From Candidatus Bathyarchaeota archaeon (GTDB lineage: Archaea > Asgardarchaeota > Lokiarchaeia > Sigyniarchaeales > Sigyniarchaeaceae), in contig WJJB01000403.1 in assembly GCA_014729935.1 (NCBI GenBank), positions 1 through 14,870 of the forward strand: 14,870 nucleotides of DNA, read 5' to 3'. The translations under genes were made by a program, and so were the position numbers. Shown here piece after piece: positions 1 through 7,028 of this stretch. Each line of letters begins with the position of its first letter. Positions within the stretch are counted from its first letter, which is position 1. The notes under the pieces were generated by a model. The model was not told the origin of the DNA, searched no databases, and was given only the letters and a program-made list of their open reading frames with translations.

Positions 1-69
1 GCCATGGATCAAGTGCAAGGGATGATCTCGAGCTCTCGGATGAATGCTGCGGTAACATTTTTTAGGTGA
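1..69 (+). CDS. possible 3' end of an upstream gene (partial)
   Basis: The frame beginning at base 1 is open to a TGA at 67-69 and would encode a 22-residue tail ending in AAVTFFR. A second plus frame (from base 3) is also open, to a TAG at 63-65. The sequence does not decide between them, and neither tail carries a recognisable motif. The piece could also be non-coding upstream DNA of the next gene. Confidence 0.2.
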   Translation, partial: AMDQVQGMISSSRMNAAVTFFR

Positions 70-75
70 CACCTT

Positions 76-114
76 CATTAAATCCATGCATCTTCAAGAG
101 TGATGCAGGTGAGG
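76..114 (+). promoter_or_regulatory. possible TATA-like box and Shine-Dalgarno for the 120-602 gene
   Basis: An AT-rich hexamer TTAAAT at 78-83 would place transcription start near 107. A purine-rich GGTGAGG at 108-114 sits five bases before the ATG at 120 and resembles the Shine-Dalgarno consensus. This ribosome-binding site decides the start: it favours ATG 120 over the in-frame GTG at 66. The RBS is more convincing than the TATA box. Confidence 0.35.
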
Positions 115-119
115 AAGCA

Positions 120-602
120 ATGACAGATTGGAAGGCATTATTCGAGGAACTATCGAAAACACCCACTGGAACAATAGAGTTCATCATCAGGGGAGTCATC
201 TTGGCAGAAACCGACAAGGATCTTGCAGATCAAGTCTTGGCTTTTGCATTTCCCAAGGGAGATAACACGGAAGACCAATCGTCCATTTCGGGTTATCGAT
301 TGCGAAAGAAGGGGAATGGATATTACATGGGGCAATTCGCGAAGGACAAGAATATCATCAGGTCCTATGGTGGTGCAAGCTACAAGAATGGATACTCGTT
401 CGATCCAGATAATATCAAAATCACCGTGACCAAGGAGGATATCGGAGAAAAGGAAGCCAAGATCTTCATCAAGAGCGGTGGCAAGGATAATCCCACCCCG
501 GTAAAACTCAAGAAAAACAAGCATGGCCAGTGGAAGTTATTTACGGGATTCTCAAGTATGGCCACAGGTGTTCGGAAGATCAAGGATGAGGGTGACTTTT
601 AA
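120..602 (+). CDS. small soluble protein of unknown function, 160 aa
   Basis: I do not recognise this family with confidence. The protein has no signal peptide and no membrane segment, and it is rich in Lys, Gly and Asp. It starts with a short helix-prone segment (MTDWKALFEELSKTPTGT). Then comes an apparent beta-rich region with YYMGQF, RSYGGASYKNGYSF, IFIKSGGKDNPTPVKLKK and a final KLFTGFSSMATGVRK. The pattern of strands, glycine turns and a closing FSS-(x)-ATGVR segment looks like a compact conserved domain of uncharacterised type, not random sequence. The ATG at 120 is chosen because GGTGAGG lies just upstream; an in-frame GTG at 66 would add 18 unconvincing residues. The gene stands alone and is followed by a T8 run. 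Coding status is likely, function unknown. Confidence 0.8.
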   Translation: MTDWKALFEELSKTPTGTIEFIIRGVILAETDKDLADQVLAFAFPKGDNTEDQSSISGYRLRKKGNGYYMGQFAKDKNIIRSYGGASYKNGYSFDPDNIKITVTKEDIGEKEAKIFIKSGGKDNPTPVKLKKNKHGQWKLFTGFSSMATGVRKIKDEGDF

Positions 603-616
603 TCTTCCCGTTCTGC

Positions 617-624
617 TTTTTTTT
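617..624 (+). terminator. T-run terminator after the 120-602 gene
   Basis: Eight consecutive T begin 14 bases after the stop codon, with no obvious stem. This is the usual form of an intrinsic archaeal terminator. It separates the gene from the phoU promoter region that follows. Confidence 0.55.
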
Positions 625-685
625 ATGCAAAGGTTCCAATCGCGCATTTCTTTGAGTTCCAGCATCCCCGGGTGAGATATATTAA

Positions 686-704
686 CTATATTATGTATAT
701 ATAG
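686..704 (+). promoter_or_regulatory. AT-rich inverted repeat upstream of the phoU-like gene
   Basis: CTATAT (686-691) and ATATAG (699-704) form a perfect 6-bp inverted repeat around a 7-base spacer, about 30 bp upstream of the TATA box at 734-745. The location would suit an operator for autoregulation by the AbrB/SpoVT-like domain of the downstream gene. The whole stretch is TA-rich, so the symmetry could be chance. Confidence 0.2.
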
Positions 705-730
705 AAAATGTTTAAATCGACGAGAATACA

Positions 731-747
731 GGCTTATATATATATTT
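731..747 (+). promoter_or_regulatory. TATA box of the phoU-hisA operon
   Basis: The alternating TTATATATATAT at 734-745 is centred about 27 bp before the ATG at 766. That is the normal distance from an archaeal TATA box to the transcription start, so the mRNA should begin at or within a few bases of the start codon (leaderless). No Shine-Dalgarno is seen before 766, which agrees. A second weaker candidate, TTTAAA at 711-716, lies upstream. Confidence 0.6.
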
Positions 748-765
748 CTTGTCTGGGAATCAAAA

Positions 766-1788
766 ATGGAATTTAGGAAAATTCAGAAAACAGGAGGCTC
801 TTCATACATTGTTAGTCTTCCTAAGCCGTGGGCGGATGAACACGGTCTTCGCGAGAAAATGAAAGTTGGCATCATTACAAGGAATGATGGGACGCTGGTC
901 GTCATTCCCAAGATAAGTTCCGAGATTAATCAAAAGCATAAAACAATTAATGTTGATAATATTGGGGAAAACGAGTCTTTACTATTCCGTCTGCTGGTTG
1001 CGTCCTACTTTCAAGGATACGGTATCATCAAGGTGAAATCCGAGAATCGATTGGAACCCGACGTGCGTGAACTAGTTAAAAATTTCAAGAATGATGGTAT
1101 TGGCCTTGAAATCATGGAAGAAACTCCCAATTCCTTGACCATCAAGGATTTATTGAATCCTGCCGAGGTAAAATTCAAGCAATGGCTTGAACGCATCTCT
1201 CAGCTTGTCGTGACGCAAATAAGGGAAGCACTTCTCTCCATTCAAAAAAGGGATGTCGATATTGCCAATGAAGTAATTACTCGTGACAGGGAGGTTAACC
1301 GGATAAATTGGCTTATGTCTCGACAGCACAAGATTGTAACCACGAATGTTTTTCTCACCGATCGATTCGAAATGAACAAAGAATACGTCGCAGATTATTC
1401 GTGGATGAGTAGGATCATCGAACGAGTCGGCGACCATGCCGTGAAGATTGCACAGTATAATAAAACCATGATGGAGGAGGAATTGGATAAAAGCATCGTG
1501 GAAACCGTGGTTTCCGTGGGGAAAACGGCCATCAATCTCTTTCAAGCAAGTATAGATACATTCTTCGATAACAATATCACCGAAGCTAATGAGAATATAG
1601 AGAGAGTTATTCCATTCTTGGATCACTGCAAGGAGATAGAGAATATTGCATATACCCAAGAGGGTGTAGTTGCCCTTTCTCTTGCCTACGTTAGCGAGAG
1701 CATCAGGCGCATTGGCGAGTATAGCGCGGATCTTGCCGAGTATGTTATAAACTTTTTAATCGAAGAGCCAAAAGATAAACAGTCATGA
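766..1788 (+). CDS. PhoU-like phosphate-uptake regulator with N-terminal AbrB-like domain
   Basis: A 340-residue cytosolic protein. Residues 1-50 (RKIQKTGGSSYIVSLPKPWA, then an EKMKVGIITRNDGTLVVIPK strand pair) match the swapped-hairpin AbrB/SpoVT/MazE DNA-binding type common at the front of archaeal PhoU proteins. About 135-335 is all-helical with two PhoU signatures: ERVGDHAVKIA at 219-229 and RRIGEYSADLAE at 314-325. In the family, PhoU domains bind metal clusters and control phosphate transport; with the AbrB part the protein probably acts as a transcription regulator sensing phosphate state (inference). The region between, about 55-130, has no obvious assignment. The ATG at 766 is supported by the TATA box 27 bp upstream. 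The stop overlaps the hisA start by 4 bp (ATGA), so the two are translationally coupled. No pst transporter genes are in view. Confidence 0.88.
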   Translation: MEFRKIQKTGGSSYIVSLPKPWADEHGLREKMKVGIITRNDGTLVVIPKISSEINQKHKTINVDNIGENESLLFRLLVASYFQGYGIIKVKSENRLEPDVRELVKNFKNDGIGLEIMEETPNSLTIKDLLNPAEVKFKQWLERISQLVVTQIREALLSIQKRDVDIANEVITRDREVNRINWLMSRQHKIVTTNVFLTDRFEMNKEYVADYSWMSRIIERVGDHAVKIAQYNKTMMEEELDKSIVETVVSVGKTAINLFQASIDTFFDNNITEANENIERVIPFLDHCKEIENIAYTQEGVVALSLAYVSESIRRIGEYSADLAEYVINFLIEEPKDKQS

Positions 1789-2525
1789 TCGAGATTATAC
1801 CTGCTATCGACCTCCGGGAGGGAAAGTGCGTCAGGCTATTCAAGGGAGCAATTGGAACGGAAACTTGTTACTATGAAAATCCGGTTGATGCATTGACTCA
1901 TTGGAAAGATGCAGGTGCAACGCGAATACATATTGTAGATCTAGATGCTGCCACGGGTATTGGAAGCAATAAAGATATCATTGAACGTCTCGTGTCTTTT
2001 GCTGGGAAGGACATATCCATTCAGGTGGGGGGCGGTATCCGGGATGAAAGCATTGCTAATGCCTATATCGATATTGGCGTTTCGAAGATCGTGATAGGTA
2101 CTGCAGCAGTTCAAGACCCCCGTTTGATAGAAAAGCTTTCGAGGAGGCATGGGTCAGGTAAGATCATCGTTGCCTTGGATCACAAGGATGGGATGGTTCA
2201 AGTAAAAGGATGGACCGAGGATAGCGGGAAGAATGTGTACGATATGGCGAGATCCATGGAAAATCATGGTGCTGGTGCAATATTATTCTCTTCGGTAGAA
2301 GCAGATGGGGCTTTCACGGGTCCTGATTTGAAGGGAACGAGAATCATGGTTAACACTATATCCATTCCAGTTATCGCTGCTGGGGGCGTGCGTAATTTAG
2401 GGGACGTGGCTAGCTTGAATGATGCCGGTGCGGCTGGAGTGATCATCGGAAAGGCACTATACGAGGGCAAGATCGATCTACCCAGTGCCTTTCGCCTCTT
2501 CTCACCTGGGACGAAGAAAAAGTGA
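1785..2525 (+). CDS. hisA: HisA, ProFAR isomerase of histidine biosynthesis
   Basis: The enzyme isomerises ProFAR to PRFAR (phosphoribulosyl-formimino-AICAR-phosphate), the fourth step of histidine synthesis, by an Amadori rearrangement in a TIM barrel. At 246 residues it has normal length. Diagnostic segments are IIPAIDLREGKCVRL at the start with catalytic-type Asp9, HIVDLDAATG at 49-58, phosphate-binding GGGIRDE at 82-88, VALDHKDG at 129-136 with the second catalytic-type Asp132, the KGW element, and IAAGGVRN at the second phosphate site. The opening PAIDL and the VKGW element separate it from HisF. It overlaps the phoU-like gene by 4 bp and has no other histidine gene next to it in this window. 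The coupling to a PhoU-type regulator is unusual and may just be operon drift. The following 53-bp gap to the convergent membrane gene has no strong terminator. Confidence 0.95.
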   Translation: MIEIIPAIDLREGKCVRLFKGAIGTETCYYENPVDALTHWKDAGATRIHIVDLDAATGIGSNKDIIERLVSFAGKDISIQVGGGIRDESIANAYIDIGVSKIVIGTAAVQDPRLIEKLSRRHGSGKIIVALDHKDGMVQVKGWTEDSGKNVYDMARSMENHGAGAILFSSVEADGAFTGPDLKGTRIMVNTISIPVIAAGGVRNLGDVASLNDAGAAGVIIGKALYEGKIDLPSAFRLFSPGTKKK

Positions 2526-2578
2526 TAAATTGCTTGAATTGTTTTCAGATTCACGAAGGTCCTGCTTTGATCGATTAT

Positions 2579-3112
2579 TCATCCGTGGACCAACGAGGAA
2601 ACCACGTCCTTCAGTTTAGTTAGAAGTGGGCAGTTCACGTTTTCCCTTGATAGTTTCTTGTTTTGTAACCACGGTATCACGGATGTTTTGATCAAATTAG
2701 CCGCCCTCACCTCGATATTGAAGATAATGATGGTGATGAAAATGAACTCGGGAAGCATGAGAAGGGAAACATTAAACACGAACAGGAAACTTGGTATTAG
2801 GAATGGAGTTACGATGTACGCTATCCAAAGCAGTGGGAAGCTTATCATATTGAGCAGGTTGATCGATTGTAATGTTATTGCCTTGAGGCGGTCATGATTC
2901 TTGAAAACCATCTTGGATATAACTGACCTGTCGCCCAGTAGATGCTCAAGTACAACCAGTGTCGAAGAGGCTGCTAGAATTGGAATGAAATGCCTTTTCT
3001 CCCCCGACATGGCTAGTGCATGCCAGCAATTACAAAGCCATGTAACCGTTAAGATATCAAGCAGGCATTTCCAACCTTTCTTGCAGGCCTTCCTCCGGCT
3101 TTTATTCATCAT
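2579..3112 (-). CDS. four-helix integral membrane protein of unknown function
   Basis: A 177-residue protein that I do not recognise. It begins with a basic stretch (NKSRRKACKKGWK), then four hydrophobic segments at about 15-35, 42-60, 82-103 and 106-131, and ends in a roughly 45-residue polar cytosolic-type tail. The basic N-terminus predicts an N-in, C-in topology. Trp and Cys residues cluster in the first helix (WKC, WLCNCWH). Its ATG overlaps the stop of the upstream penicillin-acylase gene by 4 bp (ATGA at 3112-3109), so it is translated from the same mRNA and may act with the acylase at the membrane. Possible roles are accessory, partner or immunity-like protein; none can be chosen from sequence alone. 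Confidence 0.7.
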   Translation of the reverse strand: MMNKSRRKACKKGWKCLLDILTVTWLCNCWHALAMSGEKRHFIPILAASSTLVVLEHLLGDRSVISKMVFKNHDRLKAITLQSINLLNMISFPLLWIAYIVTPFLIPSFLFVFNVSLLMLPEFIFITIIIFNIEVRAANLIKTSVIPWLQNKKLSRENVNCPLLTKLKDVVSSLVHG

Positions 3113-5649
3113 TCATGCTCACCTTCAAGGATGGTCGAGATGGAAATTGCCACGTTCTCATGAGTTTCATTGATATCACTTGGGAATAGCTTTACTTGGT
3201 TTTGCAGGTACGCGTCCATCTCGCTATCTTCCAAGGGGCTAAAATGGCTCCCAACCGGCCCTGGGGGTGAAACAAGGGAAGTTTTCACCGTATCTCCCCA
3301 GGCCATGAGGAACCGGGTGGCAGCACCTTCCCCGTTCCGTTGCATCTTGATGCACATCCCACCATCGACATTATACGGCCCTAGGTTTAAAAATTCCAGG
3401 AATCCCTGTCCCTGGTACAAGAGATGCTTCAATATCAACGGGTTCCAAGAAGACCATTTCCACGTTCCAGGGTCATTCCCGAGAATAGTTGCCACGTGGG
3501 TCATTGCATCTTGATAGGTGGACAGGATAATATCATCCACGGTTTCGCACGATGGCGTGTCACGGTTATCAAATAGTGCTTGCAAGATCGGTGAATGCGA
3601 AGCCTCAAGGGTGATATTTAAAAGCAACTCGGGATGAAGCATGTACTGGCAGGTGGCTGTGAATTCGTCCGTGCCAACGTTTTCTTGAGAGATACCGAGC
3701 TCGTCGCCCAGGATAGCAATACCATACCGTTCCAAGAATGCTTGGTACACGACCGAGCCAATTGAATCTGCCTCGTAAAGGTAATTCCATTCAACGAGGT
3801 GATTCAGGCATTTTTCGAGAAAATCATTCCCAATAACATGGTTAGAAAGAACATCCGTCAATTCGGGAACGAGCAAGGGTGCCCAGTAATCGAGGAGGTC
3901 CCCCTGCATGGAATTCATGGCTTCCAAGGAAATATTACCACCATGATTCAGGAGGTCCCGGATTCTATTCGCCCGGTATGCATTGCCATGCGCCGGTGCT
4001 AGATATGGTAGCTCCACGTTATCCATTGGAAAATCTGGCTTGGTATTGGCTGCATACACGATTCCAGAAGCAGGATTCACGCACCGTGGTATTTCCTCTT
4101 GATGGTTCCACCGGATCCAATCATCACCAGGATCACTCCCGTTTAGGGGAATCACGCCTTGGACCTCCTCATTTTTCCTGATCGGTATCCTACCAGTCCC
4201 GAGGTATCCAATATTGCCGTTCTTGGTGGCAATTAGCAAGCATAGTGGGAAATCATCCCACCCGTTTCCCGGATCCATCGCGCTCGTGATATCACTTATC
4301 TCGCTGGCCATTAGTAGGTCAAACAATCCATTCAACATGCAGGATCCATTATTATCGGGCCTTGTATCAATCATGGCAGTCCACCTGTAGGAGACTTGAT
4401 ACCCGAAGATATCGAGCAGGACACCATGTCCGGGGATTTTTTTCACGGTTTTCGCGTGCATTTTTCCCCCAGGGAGTTTCATGTGGATTTCCTCCTCAAG
4501 GATGGGATGATAGCTCCCATCATACAAGTAATAACTACCAGTAGCATCGATGGATTCGAACCATGTATCACCGCAATCATAGAATGGAGCGGTGATTCCC
4601 CACGAGATATCATCGTTCCTCCCAACTATTATTCCAGGGATCAAGGGAAATTGAGCCCCTATCAAGGTCATTCCCTCATTCACGCATGAAAGATACCAAC
4701 TTTTCATGATTCCTGGATTCCCTATTGCTAAATGTGGATCACTTGCAAGCATTGTGCCACCTGTTGAAGTGCGGGAACCTGCGACTGCCCAACAATTCGA
4801 TCCACGGTTTTTTCCAGCAATGGGGTCGATCATGGGTTTTAAAACACGTGGAAGGTTCAATGATTCACTTGTTATGGAAGATGAAGAATGCTCACCAAGA
4901 AAGTGCAAGTAAGATGCATGAGATTCATTTATTTCATATTCTCCATCCACCTTCAAGAAACCAGTGATGGCATTGAAGCCGTCGAATCCCATACCATGAA
5001 CGAGTCTAGCCATCAAGATATTCAACCCATGATTGCCGGTGAATTGGAAACCAAAGTACAGCAGGACGGCCATGACATCTTGTACCGTGAACTTGTCCGG
5101 CATGTACGATAATGGCAATCCCGTGAGTTTTAAGAGGTCATATTCCATGGGGAGTGCTTCAAGGCGATTCTCGATGTACCAATTCAATCCATCAACGTAC
5201 CTCTGGCAGAGATGCAAGATCTCAGGGCGGGTTCTCGAGATGGAAGCATTCGCAATGACAGGTATCCCGATGGCATGTATGAAGAAATCGCTTTCCAGTT
5301 GATCTGCACCGAGAATGGAAGATAGAGATCCAGTGGCTACTTTTCGCAGCATGTCACATTGAAATAACCTATCCTTGGCTTCTACATACCCCTGCGCAAA
5401 AAAAAGGTCATCAAGGGTGCGAGCCTCGATAATTGGAACGCCATCACCATCCCGGTATATCAACACAGTTTGGTTCATTCTTGCGTTCAAGATTTCCAAA
5501 CCCCCTTGATATTGCTGCTTGGTGTATAGCTTCCATGATAAAGTACCTCCCAGAAGGAAATTTGTTATTATGATGGCAACGAGTGAGATCTTCTTATAAA
5601 AGGCAAGATTCAATCGTGACCGTGCATCACGTGCTTGTTTTTCGACCAT
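3109..5649 (-). CDS. membrane-anchored penicillin-acylase family Ntn hydrolase
   Basis: Numbering here counts from an in-frame GTG at 5700; the chosen ATG is codon 18. Members hydrolyse amide bonds of beta-lactams, acyl-homoserine lactones or other N-acyl compounds after self-cleavage into two chains. One N-terminal membrane segment (about 37-55) after a basic stretch anchors the enzyme and places the rest outside. The family signature NRGSNCWAVAGSRTSTGG gives Ser301 as the predicted N-terminal nucleophile after cleavage at Gly300-Ser301, followed by the conserved MLASDPHL. Further family motifs are AANTKP, AYRANRIRDLL, MQGDLLDYWAPLL and the late GAATRFLMAWGD and SPLED region, so the fold seems complete. 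About 846 residues is normal. ATG 5649 is preferred because it leaves room for divergent promoters and has a TATA-like box about 34 bp upstream. Substrate cannot be read from the sequence; a true antibiotic target is unlikely to be its natural role. Confidence 0.85.
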   Translation of the reverse strand: MVEKQARDARSRLNLAFYKKISLVAIIITNFLLGGTLSWKLYTKQQYQGGLEILNARMNQTVLIYRDGDGVPIIEARTLDDLFFAQGYVEAKDRLFQCDMLRKVATGSLSSILGADQLESDFFIHAIGIPVIANASISRTRPEILHLCQRYVDGLNWYIENRLEALPMEYDLLKLTGLPLSYMPDKFTVQDVMAVLLYFGFQFTGNHGLNILMARLVHGMGFDGFNAITGFLKVDGEYEINESHASYLHFLGEHSSSSITSESLNLPRVLKPMIDPIAGKNRGSNCWAVAGSRTSTGGTMLASDPHLAIGNPGIMKSWYLSCVNEGMTLIGAQFPLIPGIIVGRNDDISWGITAPFYDCGDTWFESIDATGSYYLYDGSYHPILEEEIHMKLPGGKMHAKTVKKIPGHGVLLDIFGYQVSYRWTAMIDTRPDNNGSCMLNGLFDLLMASEISDITSAMDPGNGWDDFPLCLLIATKNGNIGYLGTGRIPIRKNEEVQGVIPLNGSDPGDDWIRWNHQEEIPRCVNPASGIVYAANTKPDFPMDNVELPYLAPAHGNAYRANRIRDLLNHGGNISLEAMNSMQGDLLDYWAPLLVPELTDVLSNHVIGNDFLEKCLNHLVEWNYLYEADSIGSVVYQAFLERYGIAILGDELGISQENVGTDEFTATCQYMLHPELLLNITLEASHSPILQALFDNRDTPSCETVDDIILSTYQDAMTHVATILGNDPGTWKWSSWNPLILKHLLYQGQGFLEFLNLGPYNVDGGMCIKMQRNGEGAATRFLMAWGDTVKTSLVSPPGPVGSHFSPLEDSEMDAYLQNQVKLFPSDINETHENVAISISTILEGEHE

Positions 5650-5679
5650 GATCTGTCCATGTAATATCCTATTTATTGC

Positions 5680-5686
5680 TTTAAAT
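5680..5686 (-). promoter_or_regulatory. TATA-like box of the acylase operon
   Basis: On the minus strand ATTTAAA at 5686-5680 would start transcription near 5656, giving a leader of about 7 bases before the ATG at 5649. The motif is nearly palindromic, so it could in principle also serve the divergent gene. It argues against the upstream GTG start at 5700, which would lie ahead of the box. Confidence 0.35.
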
Positions 5687-5718
5687 GCCGAAGAAATCAC
5701 ATGAATCTCACTGAATCA

Positions 5719-5730
5719 ACACTTAATAGG
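5719..5730 (+). promoter_or_regulatory. TATA-like box of the 5751-8569 operon
   Basis: TTAATA at 5723-5728 is centred about 25 bp before the ATG at 5751, predicting a leaderless mRNA. The box is imperfect. Support comes from the paralogue at 8684, which has the same arrangement and the same N-terminus. Confidence 0.35.
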
Positions 5731-5750
5731 CCGTGGTGGATATGGAATCC

Positions 5751-7028
5751 ATGAAGCGAACATACATCATCTCGGTGGTGTTACTCATGGGTGGGGCGAT
5801 TTCCAGCGTGTTCTCCCTAACCTTTCATGTAGGTTGGTTATTCAGGGGGTTATATATGGAAGATATTTACCTTCTGCTCATTGCAGGGATCATAATACCG
5901 GTAGCACTTGTCATGGTGGCTAGCATCAATGAAAAAACAAGACTTTCGGTACTCGCCGCAGCAATTGGGATTCTCATTGCATCCTTGTATTTCATTTACT
6001 CCGAGGCTCCTAATCCCTTGATGCCATCAAGCCTCCGGTTAAGCCGCAGTGCTATGTTCTTCCTCTTCCTTGGGATCGGCATGGCCGTCCTTTTGGGAAG
6101 TCTTTCCATGGTGGAGGCAAGCCGGTTGAAGCAAGGAACAAGATATTGGATGCCATGTTTATTCGCGGGGTTTTCATTAGCAGGCTTATTCACGGCATTG
6201 AATAGTGCCGTTGGCGCATTCGGATGGCTGTACACGTCCTTGCTTTCGGTGGTAATAGTTGCATCCGCTGGATTGATATACATCATAATCTATCCTGGCA
6301 GGAAAGGAAATGCCATTTCTGAATACACTTCCCAAAAGCACATGGCTCCCGTGGCAATAATGGACAAGCTAAAGGGAAGCAAGCTCGCCATTTTCTGCAT
6401 CTTGTCGTTCTTTAACATGGGGTTGGTAATCGGTTTGAGCGGCTTGAATTTGGTAGACACAGCCTACTCTGGTGTCACCTGGTTATTATTTGCCAGCCTG
6501 GTTCCAGGACTCCTTGTTGGTTTCCTGCTTGGCTTGGGTTTTTCCGGACCGTTCTCTCACGAAAAGAGGTTAGCATCAATCAAGGTACAAGTCTCGCAAT
6601 ATTTCTTGATTGTCGTGTTACTAATACACGTTTCATTGATGTTTTCATTCTTCACGCTTGAATTGCTGAAACCAGGCTACCATGGCACGATTACATCACA
6701 AATAGTCGGTGGTATCATTTTCGGATTCATGCTATCCACGAGCCACCAGGTCATATTGCAACAACATCCCCCGAAGGCTAATCCCCTATACCATGCATTC
6801 CTGCATACTTGGTTCTTCATCATTATCGTCCTGGGTAACTATTTGAAAGGAATACCCATGAAAGAAGGACAATTCGAATCATTATCTGGTGATTATTTAC
6901 CATACATCATGTTGGTGGAGGTGATCCTTGCTGGGCTCGTTTTACTCCTCGCCAGCGTGTCATATCTTAAAGGTGTCAAGAAATCAGCCGTGATTACTAC
7001 AGAAAGCACCTTGGAGGCGAGATCATGA
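5751..7028 (+). CDS. 12-TM MFS-like membrane protein (paralogue 1)
   Basis: A 425-residue integral membrane protein with about 12 hydrophobic segments (roughly 4-25, 37-58, 64-84, 100-122, 132-155, 160-181, 211-232, 240-264, 283-306, 314-336, 346-365, 383-408) and a longer hydrophilic stretch between TM6 and TM7. This two-by-six layout is that of the major facilitator superfamily. The TM2-TM3 loop ASINEKTRLSVL (58-69) sits where MFS motif A lies and is a degenerate match. It is collinear with the protein at 8684-9955: NEKTRL/NERAKL at 60-65, YHG at 310-312, QHPPK at 338-342 and YLK at 364-366 fall at identical positions. That alignment selects the ATG at 5751 over ATG 5742 and GTG 5733. It overlaps the glycosidase gene by 4 bp. 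Transport of a sugar or oligosaccharide is inference. Confidence 0.75.
   Translation: MKRTYIISVVLLMGGAISSVFSLTFHVGWLFRGLYMEDIYLLLIAGIIIPVALVMVASINEKTRLSVLAAAIGILIASLYFIYSEAPNPLMPSSLRLSRSAMFFLFLGIGMAVLLGSLSMVEASRLKQGTRYWMPCLFAGFSLAGLFTALNSAVGAFGWLYTSLLSVVIVASAGLIYIIIYPGRKGNAISEYTSQKHMAPVAIMDKLKGSKLAIFCILSFFNMGLVIGLSGLNLVDTAYSGVTWLLFASLVPGLLVGFLLGLGFSGPFSHEKRLASIKVQVSQYFLIVVLLIHVSLMFSFFTLELLKPGYHGTITSQIVGGIIFGFMLSTSHQVILQQHPPKANPLYHAFLHTWFFIIIVLGNYLKGIPMKEGQFESLSGDYLPYIMLVEVILAGLVLLLASVSYLKGVKKSAVITTESTLEARS

Noticed and set aside
150..524. 124-aa minus-strand open frame opposite the first gene
   Set aside because: It mirrors the codon pattern of the plus-strand gene, has no promoter or ribosome-binding site, and shows no recognisable motif.
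734..745. Alternating TA tract as a microsatellite or repeat element
   Set aside because: It is short, single, and at exactly the TATA-box distance from the start codon.
1150..1659. 169-aa minus-strand open frame inside the PhoU-like gene
   Set aside because: It lies opposite the well-supported PhoU helical region and has no family features.
5650..5700. GTG start at 5700 extending the acylase by 17 residues
   Set aside because: It would leave only about 50 bp for two divergent promoters and lie ahead of the TATA-like box at 5686-5680; the weak GTGAG before it keeps it as a minor alternative.
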